Source: Micromonospora sp. NBC_01813 (GTDB taxonomy: Bacteria > Actinomycetota > Actinomycetes > Mycobacteriales > Micromonosporaceae). Taken from it: DNA of 64,000 nt. The position numbers and the translations under genes were made by a program. Positions 1-7,822 of the stretch are shown here, piece by piece. Numbering within the stretch: position 1 is the first letter of the stretch; every line of letters starts with the position of its first letter. The DNA is taken from assembly GCF_035917335.1 (NCBI RefSeq), contig NZ_CP109067.1:7563001-7627000 (forward strand). Direction: 5' to 3'. Below the pieces are notes generated by a model, which had not been told where the DNA came from, made no database searches, and worked only from the letters and a program-made list of their open reading frames with translations.

Positions 1-264
1 CGCGGATGGTCAGCGAGGGGTGGGGCGATCGTGTCGGTGTGCTCGGCTGGCTGCGACTCGGCGTGAATCGGCCGAAAGTCAATGTTCCCGCAGCTCAGCG
101 GGGACAGCGTGCGCTAGCGCAGCGGACAAGATCGATCACCGGGCGAGATGTCAGCATGATGCCCTGGTGTGCCATGCCCCCATGGTGGCGCAGTGGAGGG
201 TGCGCGTCAAACCCGTTCCGAGATATGGGATATGTGGAGGGTTGATGATCGTTGGGACTTGATT
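1..264. other. Left-edge stretch without a supported gene
   Basis: I see no convincing gene here. The short open frames on both strands lack a plausible ribosome binding site and have no recognisable protein pattern. A TTGATG at 242-247 could be the -35 element for the operon starting at 327, because the operator that follows begins 17 bases later. The stretch may be the upstream flank of a gene outside the window. Confidence 0.5.
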
Positions 265-293
265 TCCCTATCTACCCGGTAGGAATATAGGGA
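265..293. promoter_or_regulatory. Rrf2-type operator, site 1
   Basis: This is a nested dyad. TCCCTAT (265-271) pairs with ATAGGGA (287-293), and inside it CTACC pairs with GGTAG. Over 23 positions it aligns with the site before rrf2 (7726-7748) at about 17 positions, and with the site before the SfnB-like gene. The shared pattern is CCTAT, eight bases, then TAGG-N-ATA. It ends 34 bases before the start codon at 327 and would overlap a -10 element if TTGATG at 242-247 is the -35. Repression by the Rrf2 protein encoded in this window is inferred. Confidence 0.6.
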
Positions 294-304
294 GGTCCTT
301 CTCG

Positions 305-334
305 ATGCTTCCCCCCGAGGTCTGTGATGACTGA
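305..334 (+). CDS. Possible 9-residue leader peptide containing Pro-Pro and Cys
   Basis: An ATG at 305 follows a strong Shine-Dalgarno sequence (AGGGAGG, 289-295) with nine bases of spacing. It opens a nine-codon frame, MLPPEVCDD, whose stop at 332-334 overlaps the start of the next gene (327) in another frame. The position, the Cys codon and the sulfur-related genes downstream fit a leader peptide that couples translation to cysteine supply, as described for some actinobacterial sulfur genes. A single Cys codon makes this weak, and the strong site may just be leftover sequence beside the operator. Confidence 0.3.
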   Translation: MLPPEVCDD

Positions 335-488
335 TGAAGCTTCCCCCCGACCTGCCGCATCGGCCGAGCCGGCGGCAGCAGCTGCCGGTAGATTCGCCCT
401 CAACGAGGACTGGGCGGCCACTGTCCTGGGTCTCGTGCTGCTGGCGCTGGTGCTCACCGGCATCATTCCAACCGGGTTGATTCCGTGA
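327..488 (+). CDS. Small single-span membrane protein coupled to the YeiH-like exporter
   Basis: This 53-residue frame has a GAGG ribosome binding site six bases before its ATG. Its Ala/Pro-rich N-terminal half is followed by one hydrophobic span (about residues 34-50, WAATVLGLVLLALVLTGIIP). The stop shares one base with the ATG at 488 of the exporter gene (TGATG), which implies translational coupling. It may be a small accessory subunit or a stabilising membrane peptide for the exporter. No family is recognised. Confidence 0.6.
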   Translation: MTDEASPRPAASAEPAAAAAGRFALNEDWAATVLGLVLLALVLTGIIPTGLIP

Positions 489-1654
489 TGGCCGGCGAGG
501 TGAGCGGGCAGTCGACGTCGACGCCCGGCACCGAGCCGTCCGTTCCGTCGGCGGCGGTGCCGCAACGCCCGGACCGCACCGACGCCTTCTGGCGGTGGAC
601 CGCCGTTGGCCTGGTGGTGGTGCTCGCTCTCGCGGCACTGAGCCGATTCCTGGAGCAGCGCGTCCCCGACTGGGTCGACGGCACGGTGTTGGAAGGGTTC
701 GCCAAGGCGGTCGAGTATCCGGTCTACGCGATTCTGCTCGGACTGCTCGGCAATGCGGTCGTCACGCTGCTCGGCGTGCGGGAGCGCATCGCGGCCGCGT
801 TCCGCACCGAGTTCTTCATCAAGACAGGTCTGGTCCTGCTCGGGGCCTCGATCAACCTGTCGGTGATCGCCAGCGCAGCCGGGCCGGCGATCGCCCAGGC
901 TCTTCTGCTGATCACCGCGGTCTTCTTCTTCACCTGGTGGCTCGCCGGCCGGTTCGGCCTCGACGACAAGCTGCGTGCCCTGCTCGCGTCGGCGGTGTCC
1001 ATCTGTGGCGTCAGTGCTGCGATCGCCGCGGCTGGTGCGGTACGGGCCCGACGCGAGCAGTTGGCCTACACCGCCAGCCTGGTGATCGTGTTCGCCATTC
1101 CGTCGATCTTCGTGCTGCCCTGGCTGGCCGGGTTGCTGGGGCTTCCGGACGAGGTCGCCGGCGCCTGGATCGGTGGCAACATCGACACCACCGCCGCGGT
1201 GAGTGCCGCCGGGGCGATCGTCGGCGAGGAAGCGCTGCAGATCGCCACCATCGTCAAGGTGACCCAGAACGCGCTGATGGGCGTGGTGGCGGTGGCCCTC
1301 ACCGCGTACTTCACGCTGCATGTCGAGCGCCAGGCTGGTGCCACCCGGCCTGGTCTGGGTGAGGTGTGGCGCCGCTTCCCCAAGTTCGTGCTCGGGTTCG
1401 TCGCCGCGTCGGTCATCGCCACCTGGTACCTGGACATCGTGGGCGGTGACGGCCGCGCGGTGATCGGTGTCGTCAACGACCTGCGTACCTGGTTCCTGAT
1501 CCTGGCGTTCGTCAGCATCGGCCTGGAGTTCCGGGTAGCGGCGCTGCGGGAAGCCGGCTGGCGGCCGATCGCGGTCTTCGCCAGCGCGACGGTGTTCAAC
1601 CTGTTGGTGGCGCTCGGGTTGGCGTCGGTGCTGTTCCGGAACTTCTCCGTCTGA
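485..1654 (+). CDS. YeiH-family putative sulfate exporter
   Basis: This 388- or 389-residue polytopic membrane protein has about ten hydrophobic segments. It shows the pattern of the YeiH/Cons_hypoth698 family, with small-residue-rich conserved loops such as GASINLSVI, SICGVSAAIAA and GGNIDTTAAVSAAG. Members are proposed to export sulfate or sulfite released during organosulfonate breakdown, and the neighbouring sulfonate uptake and desulfurisation genes support that role. Translation could begin at GTG 485 or, better coupled, at ATG 488, which overlaps the stop of the small upstream gene. About 40 charged or polar N-terminal residues precede the first membrane span. The family call is firm, but substrate and direction are inferred. 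Confidence 0.85.
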   Translation: MMAGEVSGQSTSTPGTEPSVPSAAVPQRPDRTDAFWRWTAVGLVVVLALAALSRFLEQRVPDWVDGTVLEGFAKAVEYPVYAILLGLLGNAVVTLLGVRERIAAAFRTEFFIKTGLVLLGASINLSVIASAAGPAIAQALLLITAVFFFTWWLAGRFGLDDKLRALLASAVSICGVSAAIAAAGAVRARREQLAYTASLVIVFAIPSIFVLPWLAGLLGLPDEVAGAWIGGNIDTTAAVSAAGAIVGEEALQIATIVKVTQNALMGVVAVALTAYFTLHVERQAGATRPGLGEVWRRFPKFVLGFVAASVIATWYLDIVGGDGRAVIGVVNDLRTWFLILAFVSIGLEFRVAALREAGWRPIAVFASATVFNLLVALGLASVLFRNFSV

Positions 1655-1724
1655 GGCTGTTGCGGGTCGCACCGGTGTTGCCGGCCAAGTTTGTCCCCGG
1701 TTTGACCGGAGTGAAACCTAATTA

Positions 1725-1747
1725 ACCTATAGAGTTAGTAGGTATAT
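1725..1747. promoter_or_regulatory. Rrf2-type operator, site 2
   Basis: CCTAT (1726-1730) and TAGG (1739-1742) are the half-sites of an imperfect dyad. It matches the operator before rrf2 at about 16 of 23 positions, including the trailing ATA. A TTGACC (1702-1707) lies 17 bases upstream and the start codon at 1787 lies 39 bases downstream. The dyad therefore sits where the -10 element is expected, which suggests repression of initiation. Confidence 0.6.
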
Positions 1748-1786
1748 CGACGATGCCCTGTTGGGCCGCGCAACCAGGAGGTCCCA

Positions 1787-3058
1787 ATGGCCAGCACCAC
1801 CGACGACGTCACGCTGCGAACTGAGCTGCCTGCCGCCCGACCCGCGCCGACCCGCACCGGGTACGCCGACCACCGCGAGGACGCCGCCGTCATCGACGAT
1901 GATGCCCAGGCGGTGCTGGTCGCCCGAGAGCTCGCCGTCGAGTTCGCCGCCGGCGCCGCCGAGCGAGACGCCGAGCGGCGGGCACCGGTCGCCGAACTCG
2001 CCCGGCTCTCCGCCAGCGGACTGCTCGGCATCACCGTTCCAGCGGTCTACGGGGGTGCGGACGTCGCCGCGCAGACCCTCGCCGAAGTGGTGCGGCTACT
2101 CGCCAGCGCGGACCCGAACATCGCCCAGATTCCACAGAGCCACTTCACCTACGTCAACGTGCTGCGCCAGCAGGGATCCGACGAGCAGCAGCGGTTCTTC
2201 TTCGCCGAGATTCTCGCCGGCCGGCGGTTCGGCAACGCTCAGTCGGAGGCAGGCACCCGACATGTTCAGGACTACCGGACCCGGCTCACCGCCGACGGCG
2301 GCGGCTTCCTGCTCACCGGGGTCAAGCACTACAGCACCGGCGCGCTGTTCGCCGACTGGATTCCGGTCCTCGCCCGCGGCGACGACGAAAAGCTGTACGT
2401 CGCCTACGTCCCGGCCGGCGCACCCGGGATGACCATCCGCGACGACTGGACCGGCATGGGTCAGCGCACCACCGCCAGCGGCACCGTCGAACTCGATCGG
2501 GTGCGGGTGCCCGCCGATCGGGTCGTCCCACACCACCTCACCTTCACCGGCCCGCAACTGCACGGGGCGTACTCCCAACTCGTCCACACCGCGATCGACG
2601 CGGGCATCGCCCGCGCCGCACTGGACGAGGCCGGCGAGTTCGTCCGGACCAGGACCCGACCGTGGGCCGAGAGCGGCGTCGACCGGGCCGCCGACGACCC
2701 CCTGCTCATCCAGCGTTTCGGTGAACTCGCCGTCCAGGTGCGGGCGACCGAGGCGCTCCTCGTCGACGCGGCCCGGGCGATCGACACCGCTCGGGCCGCG
2801 CTCACCGAGGACAGCGCCGCCGCCGCGTCGATCGCGGTGGCGGTCGCCAAGGCGTTCGCCGACGGCACCGCCATCGAGGTGACCAGCGCGCTGTTCGAGG
2901 TCGGCGGCACCCGATCCAGTCTCGACCCGCTCAACCTGCACCGGCACTGGCGCAACGCGCGCACCCACACGCTGCACGACCCGGTCCGCTGGAAGCTGCA
3001 GCACATCGGGCGGTACGTGCTCAACGGCACCCGCCCACCCCGACACGGGCTGATCTGA
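1787..3058 (+). CDS. SfnB-family sulfur acquisition oxidoreductase (acyl-CoA dehydrogenase fold)
   Basis: This 423-residue protein has the acyl-CoA dehydrogenase fold and the SfnB/DszC-like pattern. The N-terminal helical part is followed by IAQIPQSHF, the FFFAEILAGRRFGNAQSE block typical of SfnB proteins, and a C-terminal LHRHWRNARTHTLHDP region that closes the flavin site. SfnB-type enzymes are thought to be FMNH2-dependent monooxygenases acting on sulfones or other organosulfur compounds. The start is clear, with AGGAGG four to five bases before the ATG. The FMN reductase gene follows 19 bases downstream, giving a two-component oxygenase unit. No SsuD-type sulfonate monooxygenase is present in the window, so this may be the desulfurising enzyme. 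The exact substrate is unknown. Confidence 0.82.
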   Translation: MASTTDDVTLRTELPAARPAPTRTGYADHREDAAVIDDDAQAVLVARELAVEFAAGAAERDAERRAPVAELARLSASGLLGITVPAVYGGADVAAQTLAEVVRLLASADPNIAQIPQSHFTYVNVLRQQGSDEQQRFFFAEILAGRRFGNAQSEAGTRHVQDYRTRLTADGGGFLLTGVKHYSTGALFADWIPVLARGDDEKLYVAYVPAGAPGMTIRDDWTGMGQRTTASGTVELDRVRVPADRVVPHHLTFTGPQLHGAYSQLVHTAIDAGIARAALDEAGEFVRTRTRPWAESGVDRAADDPLLIQRFGELAVQVRATEALLVDAARAIDTARAALTEDSAAAASIAVAVAKAFADGTAIEVTSALFEVGGTRSSLDPLNLHRHWRNARTHTLHDPVRWKLQHIGRYVLNGTRPPRHGLI

Positions 3059-3077
3059 TCCACGGAGGAGTACCCCC

Positions 3078-3638
3078 ATGTCCACCATCCTGGCCATCTC
3101 CGGATCGCCCTCCGCCACCTCGCGCACCGCTGCTGTGCTGGACCTCGTCTCCGCGACGTTGCTCGATGCCGGGCACCAGGTGCGGCTGTTGTCGGTGCGC
3201 GACCTGCCGCCGGAGGCATTGCTCGGCGCCGACCCGACCCATCCGGCGATCCGTACGGCAGCGACCGAGGTAGCCGCCGCGGACGCAGTGGTCGTCGCCA
3301 CCCCGGTCTACAAGGCGGCGTACAGCGGTGTGTTGAAGTCTCTGTTGGACCTGCTGCCGCAGTTCGCGTTCGCCGGCAAGGTCGTGCTGCCGCTGGCCAC
3401 TGGGGGCACGACCGCTCACGTGCTGGCCCTGGACTACGCGCTGCGGCCGGTGCTGTCATCGATGGGCGCCGAGCACGTCGTGGCCGGCTACTTTCTGCCC
3501 GAGCAGGCCCTGGGCCCGGTGGTGGCCGGCGGTCTGCGGGTGGAGCCAGCTGCGCGAGCGGGCCTGGACGACGTCGTCGACGGGTTCCTCGCCGCTCTGG
3601 AACGCCGACAGCCGCTGCCGATCCTGCTTGCCTCCTGA
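3078..3638 (+). CDS. ssuE: NAD(P)H-dependent FMN reductase (SsuE/MsuE type)
   Basis: This 186-residue flavodoxin-like reductase has the N-terminal phosphate-binding loop GSPSATSRT and the central TPVYKAAYSGVLKSLLDLLP motif of the SsuE/MsuE family. Such enzymes supply reduced FMN to oxygenases that release sulfite from organosulfur compounds. GGAGGAG lies just before the ATG. The gene follows the SfnB-like gene closely, so its reduced flavin probably serves that enzyme. It ends 11 bases from the convergent TSUP gene. Other FMN-dependent roles cannot be excluded. Confidence 0.85.
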   Translation: MSTILAISGSPSATSRTAAVLDLVSATLLDAGHQVRLLSVRDLPPEALLGADPTHPAIRTAATEVAAADAVVVATPVYKAAYSGVLKSLLDLLPQFAFAGKVVLPLATGGTTAHVLALDYALRPVLSSMGAEHVVAGYFLPEQALGPVVAGGLRVEPAARAGLDDVVDGFLAALERRQPLPILLAS

Positions 3639-3649
3639 GCATCGTGCGC

Positions 3650-4435
3650 TCAGCCGGCCAGCCGCAGCGCACCGAGGACGACCAGCACCGCCAGGCCGGT
3701 ACGCAGCAGTCGGTCCGGCAGCCTGGACGCGTGGCGCACGGCCAGCCAGGCCCCGAACAGTCCGCCGAAGCCGAGTGCCAGCCCGATCGGCCAGTGTGGG
3801 GTCTGCACCCGCGTGGCGCCGGCGAGGTCGGCGGCGGCGTAGGTGAGCAGCCCGGTGACCGACACGGTGAAGGTGGTGATCAGCGCCGCTCCGGAGACCC
3901 GACTCGTCGGCCAGCCGGTGATCAACAGCGCCGCTGGGGCGGCGAGGATCGCCCCACCGAGGCCGTAGAAGCCGCCGAGTGCGCCGCTGGCCAGCCCGGC
4001 GACCGCCAGTACGGCGGTCACCGCCGGCCCGGCCAGCGGCTGCGCAGACCGGCCGCCGCGCGGGCGAGGCAGCAGCAGCGTTGCCGCGACGGCGACGAGT
4101 AGTCCGGCGACCAGGTGACGGAAGACCGTCGAGTCACCGAGCCAGAAGATGTTGGCCAGCGCTCCGGCCACCGCCGCCGGTGCGGCAGCCCCGGCCAGCA
4201 GCAGCGCCAGCCGCCGGTCCAGGCTGTGCTGCCGCAGGTGTCGGGTGATCCCGGCCGGGGTGGAGACGATGTTGAACAGCAGGTTGGTCGCACTGGCGAC
4301 GGTCGGTGGCAGCCCGAACGCGGTGAGCAGCAGCGGTAGCAGCAGCAGTCCACCGGAGACACCGGTCGGGGTGCCCAGGGCCGCCGCCAACGCACCTGCG
4401 CCGGCGGCGGCCAACAGAATCCACGGATCGGTCAC
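3650..4435 (-). CDS. TSUP-family (TauE/SafE) membrane transporter
   Basis: This 261-residue protein has seven to eight hydrophobic segments. The N-terminal TPTGVSGGLLLLPLLL and the central GALGGFYGLGGAILAAPALL are the paired glycine-rich repeats of the TSUP (TauE/SafE/sulfite exporter) family. Family members move sulfite, sulfonates or sulfolactate across the membrane. It is the last gene of the rrf2-ssuABC operon, 12 bases after ssuC, so export of released sulfite or another sulfur anion is likely. The direction of transport cannot be read from sequence. Confidence 0.82.
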   Translation of the reverse strand: MTDPWILLAAAGAGALAAALGTPTGVSGGLLLLPLLLTAFGLPPTVASATNLLFNIVSTPAGITRHLRQHSLDRRLALLLAGAAAPAAVAGALANIFWLGDSTVFRHLVAGLLVAVAATLLLPRPRGGRSAQPLAGPAVTAVLAVAGLASGALGGFYGLGGAILAAPAALLITGWPTSRVSGAALITTFTVSVTGLLTYAAADLAGATRVQTPHWPIGLALGFGGLFGAWLAVRHASRLPDRLLRTGLAVLVVLGALRLAG

Positions 4436-4447
4436 GGATCGCCAGAT

Positions 4448-5356
4448 TCAGGACTGGGTGAGGCCCCAACGGCGGCGCAGCGCGTTGTCGGCCGCGTTGA
4501 AGGCGATGTCCACCAGGATGCCGATGATCAGGATCACGATGATCCAGGCCAGCAGCCGAGGGGCGTTGTTGAACTCCCGGGCACCCTGCATGAGCGAGCC
4601 GATGGACCCCTGCCCGGGGACGATGACGAGCAGCTCACCGGCCATCAGGCTGCGCCAGGCGAACGCCCAGCCCTGCTTGAGGCCGGAGACGAACGACGGC
4701 AGCGATGCCGGCAGGATCAGGTGCCGGTAGAGCACCAGCCCACGCATGCCGAGGGTCTTGCCGACCCGCAGCCAGGTGCGTGGCACGTAGTCGATGCCGC
4801 TGATCAGGCCGTTGGCGACCGATGGTGCCGCCCCGAGCACCACGACGAACATGATGGCGCTCTCGCTGATCTGGAACAGCAGGATCGCGAACGGGAACCA
4901 GACGATCGACGGCATGGTCTGCAGCCCGGTGATCATCGAGCCGATCGCCGCCCGCAGCGGCGCGAACCGGGCCACCGCGATGCCGACGACGGTGCCGATC
5001 GCCACCGCGACGGCGAAGCCGAACACCGCCCGCTGCATGGTGATGCCCACCGCCCGGGCGAAATCCGGGGTGGGAATCAGCTGTGCCATGTTCTGCAGCA
5101 CGGTCACCGGGTCCGGCAGCGCGTACGGGCTGCGCCAGCCGGACACGAAGACCAACTGCCAGGCGACCAGCACGATGCCGATCGCCGCCAGCTTCGGCCA
5201 CAGCGACCGCCAGATCCGCAGGCCCAGCTCGACCGGCCGCCGCCGGTCGCGGGTCGGCCCGAGCTCCAGCGCGTCCAGCCCGCTGACCTGCGCGGCGTTG
5301 CCGTCGCCGGTCGTGGAGGTCACGTCGTCAGCGGCGGTACGGGTCTCAGCGGGCAT
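4448..5356 (-). CDS. ssuC: Sulfonate-type ABC transporter permease (SsuC-like)
   Basis: This 302-residue inner-membrane permease has about six membrane spans and a long polar N-terminus (about 55 residues). The cytoplasmic coupling loop near RTWLRVGKTLGMRGLVLYRH and the preceding PSIVWFPFAILLF are typical of SsuC/TauC/NrtB permeases. Its start overlaps the end of ssuB by 11 bases. With ssuA and ssuB it forms an importer for alkanesulfonates or related organosulfur compounds. The nitrate/taurine/sulfonate members of this family are hard to tell apart, and the sulfur neighbours decide the call. Confidence 0.85.
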   Translation of the reverse strand: MPAETRTAADDVTSTTGDGNAAQVSGLDALELGPTRDRRRPVELGLRIWRSLWPKLAAIGIVLVAWQLVFVSGWRSPYALPDPVTVLQNMAQLIPTPDFARAVGITMQRAVFGFAVAVAIGTVVGIAVARFAPLRAAIGSMITGLQTMPSIVWFPFAILLFQISESAIMFVVVLGAAPSVANGLISGIDYVPRTWLRVGKTLGMRGLVLYRHLILPASLPSFVSGLKQGWAFAWRSLMAGELLVIVPGQGSIGSLMQGAREFNNAPRLLAWIIVILIIGILVDIAFNAADNALRRRWGLTQS

Positions 5357-6140
5357 GTCGGGACACCTCCTCGCGGAGCCGGTCGGTGATGGTCGCGGAC
5401 AACCCGGCCACCTCTGACGAGTCGATGCGTCGTGGTCGGGGCTGCTCCACCGGGAACTCCTCGATGATCCGGCCGGGTCGGCTGCTGAGCAGGATCACCC
5501 GGTCGCCGAGCCGCACCGCCTCGCGGACGTTGTGGGTCACGAACAGCACGGTGAGCCGCCGTTCCCGCCAGATCCGCTCCAACTCGTCGTGCAGCACGTC
5601 GCGGGTCATCGCGTCGAGTGCGCCGAACGGCTCGTCCATCAGCAGCACGTCGGCGTCCTGGGCGAGGGCACGGGCCAGGGCGACCCGTTGCCGCATCCCA
5701 CCGGAGAGTTCGTGTGGTCGTTTGTGCCCGAATCCGCCGAGCCGGACCGTCTCCAGTAGCCCGGCGGCCTGCTCCCGCCGCTCCTGGCGGCCAACGCCGC
5801 GCAACCGCAGCGCGATCTCGACGTTGCGGGCAACGGTCAGCCAGGGAAAGAGGGCGGATTCCTGGAACATCATCGCCACCCGGTGTCCGCGGGTGTCGAC
5901 CGTGCCGGCACTGATCTCGTCGAGTCCGGCGACCAGCGACAGCAGAGTGCTCTTGCCGCACCCGGAGGCGCCGAGCAGGCAGACGAACTCGCCACGGGCG
6001 ACGGTCAGCGACACCCCCTCGAGAGCGAGCAGCGCGGAGCTGCCCCGTCCGTAGATCTTGCGTACGCCGTCGAGGCGGACGGCCGCGTCGCCGCGGCCGT
6101 CCCGTCGCTCGAGGGCGGTCGCCGGGTCGGCGCCGCTCAT
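5346..6140 (-). CDS. ssuB: Sulfonate-type ABC transporter ATPase (SsuB-like)
   Basis: This 264-residue ATPase has Walker A GASGCGKST (about residues 57-65), Q-loop MFQES (91-95), signature LSGGMRQR (145-152), Walker B DVLLMDEP (164-171) and the switch histidine in FVTHN. All catalytic motifs are intact. The ATG shares one base with the ssuA stop (TGATG), and the 3' end overlaps ssuC, so the importer subunits are translationally coupled. The length fits SsuB/TauB proteins. Confidence 0.9.
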   Translation of the reverse strand: MSGADPATALERRDGRGDAAVRLDGVRKIYGRGSSALLALEGVSLTVARGEFVCLLGASGCGKSTLLSLVAGLDEISAGTVDTRGHRVAMMFQESALFPWLTVARNVEIALRLRGVGRQERREQAAGLLETVRLGGFGHKRPHELSGGMRQRVALARALAQDADVLLMDEPFGALDAMTRDVLHDELERIWRERRLTVLFVTHNVREAVRLGDRVILLSSRPGRIIEEFPVEQPRPRRIDSSEVAGLSATITDRLREEVSRHAR

Positions 6141-7207
6141 CAGCCCGATCCCTCCCCGTTGACCGTCGGCTTGCCGGCGGCGGTGAGTAGCTCGTTGAGC
6201 AGGTCGAGGTGGTAGATGCCGGTCAGGTCGACCGGGTCGAGCAGACCGGCGTCCTGGGCGTGTTCGGCGCTGCCGTACAGCGACGAGGCGATCGGGTCGA
6301 CGGTGAAGGTCAGGTTGTCGATCGACGCGGTGAGGATCTCGTCGGTCAACCGGTTTCCGGTGAGCGCCTCAAGGTGGTCGTTGGCCACGGTGGCCGCTGC
6401 CGCCGGCTCGGTGGCCAGGTAGTCGATCGCGGCGAGGTGGCCTGCCAGCAGGTTGCGCACGACGTCCGGGTTGGCTGTCAGGAACTCCTTGCTGACGATC
6501 AGGTGGGTGGTGACGAACTCGCCGTCGGGCCACTCGTCGCGCTCGTCGACCAGGACCGTCGCGCCGTGTTCGATGATCAGCCGGCTCAGGTGTGGCTCGG
6601 GCAGCCAGGCGCCGTCGATCGCGCCGCTGGTGTACGCGGCGACGACCTCCGAGTTGGCGGTCGGCAGGATCGACACGTCGCCGCCGCCGGAGGTGTCGGT
6701 GGCGAAGCCCTGTTCCTTGAGCCAGTGCCGCAGCGCCACGTCCTGGGTGTTGCCCAACTGGGGGGTGGCGATCTTCTTGCCCCGCAGGTCCGCCACCGAG
6801 GTGATTTCCGGCTTGACGACCAGGGCTGCTCCGCCGCTGGTGACGCCGGAGATGATCTGCAGTGCCTCACCTTTCGACTGGGCCCAGCCGGTGATCGCCG
6901 GGTTGGGGCCGATGTAGGTGGCGTCGATCGCTCCGGAGAACAGTGCCTCGATCGCGGACGGTCCGGCGTTGAAGGTGGTGGTCTCCAGCTGTACGCCGCC
7001 GAGAGCCTCTTCGAAGATCTTGTTCTGGACGCCGACCAGTGCCGGTGCGTGGGTGATGTTCGGGAAGTAGCCGAGCCGCAGCGTGGTGGCCTGGTTTTCG
7101 CCTGCGGCCTGGGCCGACCCGTCGTCCCCGCCGCACGCCACCAGTGTGCCGCCGGCGAGTAGCGCGACGGCTGCGGCGGTGGTCAGCCGGCGGATGGGTG
7201 AACTCAT
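6140..7207 (-). CDS. ssuA: Sulfonate-binding lipoprotein (SsuA-like)
   Basis: This 355-residue substrate-binding protein has a basic N-terminus, a hydrophobic stretch and the lipobox LVAC (lipidated Cys about residue 25), followed by a flexible GGDDGS linker. TLRLGYFPNITHAPALVG, ATYIGPNPAITGW and the VDGAWLPEPH region are characteristic of the SsuA/NrtA/TauA family (NMT1-like fold). It presents the ligand to SsuBC at the outer face of the membrane. Its ATG overlaps the rrf2 stop (ATGA), so regulator and importer are made from one mRNA. Confidence 0.9.
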   Translation of the reverse strand: MSSPIRRLTTAAAVALLAGGTLVACGGDDGSAQAAGENQATTLRLGYFPNITHAPALVGVQNKIFEEALGGVQLETTTFNAGPSAIEALFSGAIDATYIGPNPAITGWAQSKGEALQIISGVTSGGAALVVKPEITSVADLRGKKIATPQLGNTQDVALRHWLKEQGFATDTSGGGDVSILPTANSEVVAAYTSGAIDGAWLPEPHLSRLIIEHGATVLVDERDEWPDGEFVTTHLIVSKEFLTANPDVVRNLLAGHLAAIDYLATEPAAAATVANDHLEALTGNRLTDEILTASIDNLTFTVDPIASSLYGSAEHAQDAGLLDPVDLTGIYHLDLLNELLTAAGKPTVNGEGSG

Positions 7208-7683
7208 CGTCGTCCTCCGAGAGGTTCTCTATCTAGTTGATCGACTTCAAGTGTTTTATGTGTGCTGGTCTGAGCGGTCTGATTGCGGTAGGTCAGCAGG
7301 TCGGCCAGGCTGATGCCGTCGACGACCCGTTCGAGCGCGTCGTTGACGGCGAGCCAGACATCCCGCAGGCCGGTTGCCACGCCGTCATAGGTCGCGGCCT
7401 CGACGGGTAGCCCGCGCACCGTGGTCAGGGTGCCGGTCATCGCCCGCAACACCTCGCCGACGGTGATCTTGGCCGCCGGCTTGGTGAGCTGGTAACCGCC
7501 CAGCCCGCCCCGATGGCTGTGCAACAGGCCGGCTCGGCGCAGGTCGAGCAGGATTCCCTGCAGGAAGCTCAGTGGCAGTTCCTGCTGCTTGGCCAGCGTC
7601 GACGCCTTGACCAGCTCGGTAGGCTCGGCGGCGATCGAGAGCATCGCCCGCAGGGCGTAGTCGCTGCGTGCGGAGACGAACAT
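7204..7683 (-). CDS. Rrf2-family repressor without cysteines (CymR-like)
   Basis: This is a 159-residue winged-helix regulator of the Rrf2 family. SARSDYALRAMLSIA opens the domain, LPLSFLQGILLDLRRAGLL is the recognition helix region, and GGYQLTKPAAKITVGEVLRAM forms the wing. It has no cysteines, so it cannot hold the Fe-S cluster of IscR/NsrR and resembles the cysteine-metabolism repressor CymR class. I start it at ATG 7683 (GGGA before it), although an in-frame ATG lies at 7722. A perfect dyad 43 bases upstream, repeated at two other sulfur promoters, is its probable operator. It heads the ssuABC-TSUP operon. Confidence 0.85.
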   Translation of the reverse strand: MFVSARSDYALRAMLSIAAEPTELVKASTLAKQQELPLSFLQGILLDLRRAGLLHSHRGGLGGYQLTKPAAKITVGEVLRAMTGTLTTVRGLPVEAATYDGVATGLRDVWLAVNDALERVVDGISLADLLTYRNQTAQTSTHKTLEVDQLDREPLGGRR

Positions 7684-7725
7684 CGTTGTCCCTTCCCGGT
7701 GCGCATTGGCTGCTAAACCCATGTG

Positions 7726-7748
7726 TCCTATCGAGCTGATAGGAATAA
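7726..7748. promoter_or_regulatory. Rrf2-type operator, site 3 (best copy)
   Basis: TCCTATC (7726-7732) and GATAGGA (7738-7744) form a perfect 7-bp dyad around GAGCT, followed by ATAA. It lies 43 bases before the rrf2 start. On the minus strand a TTGACC (7774-7769) sits 20 bases upstream, so the dyad covers the expected -10 region. Autoregulation of rrf2 and repression of ssuABC is the natural reading. Confidence 0.65.
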
Positions 7749-7822
7749 TCGGCGAGGCAGCCTCGGTGGGTCAACCGGTGTTCACATTGTGGGACTCGAC
7801 GGTGTTGGGGTGCGGAGTAGCC

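Noticed and set aside
7228-7248. Fourth copy of the Rrf2 operator before ssuA
   Set aside because: Only about 13 of 21 positions match, and it lies inside the end of the rrf2 coding sequence, whose stop overlaps the ssuA start.
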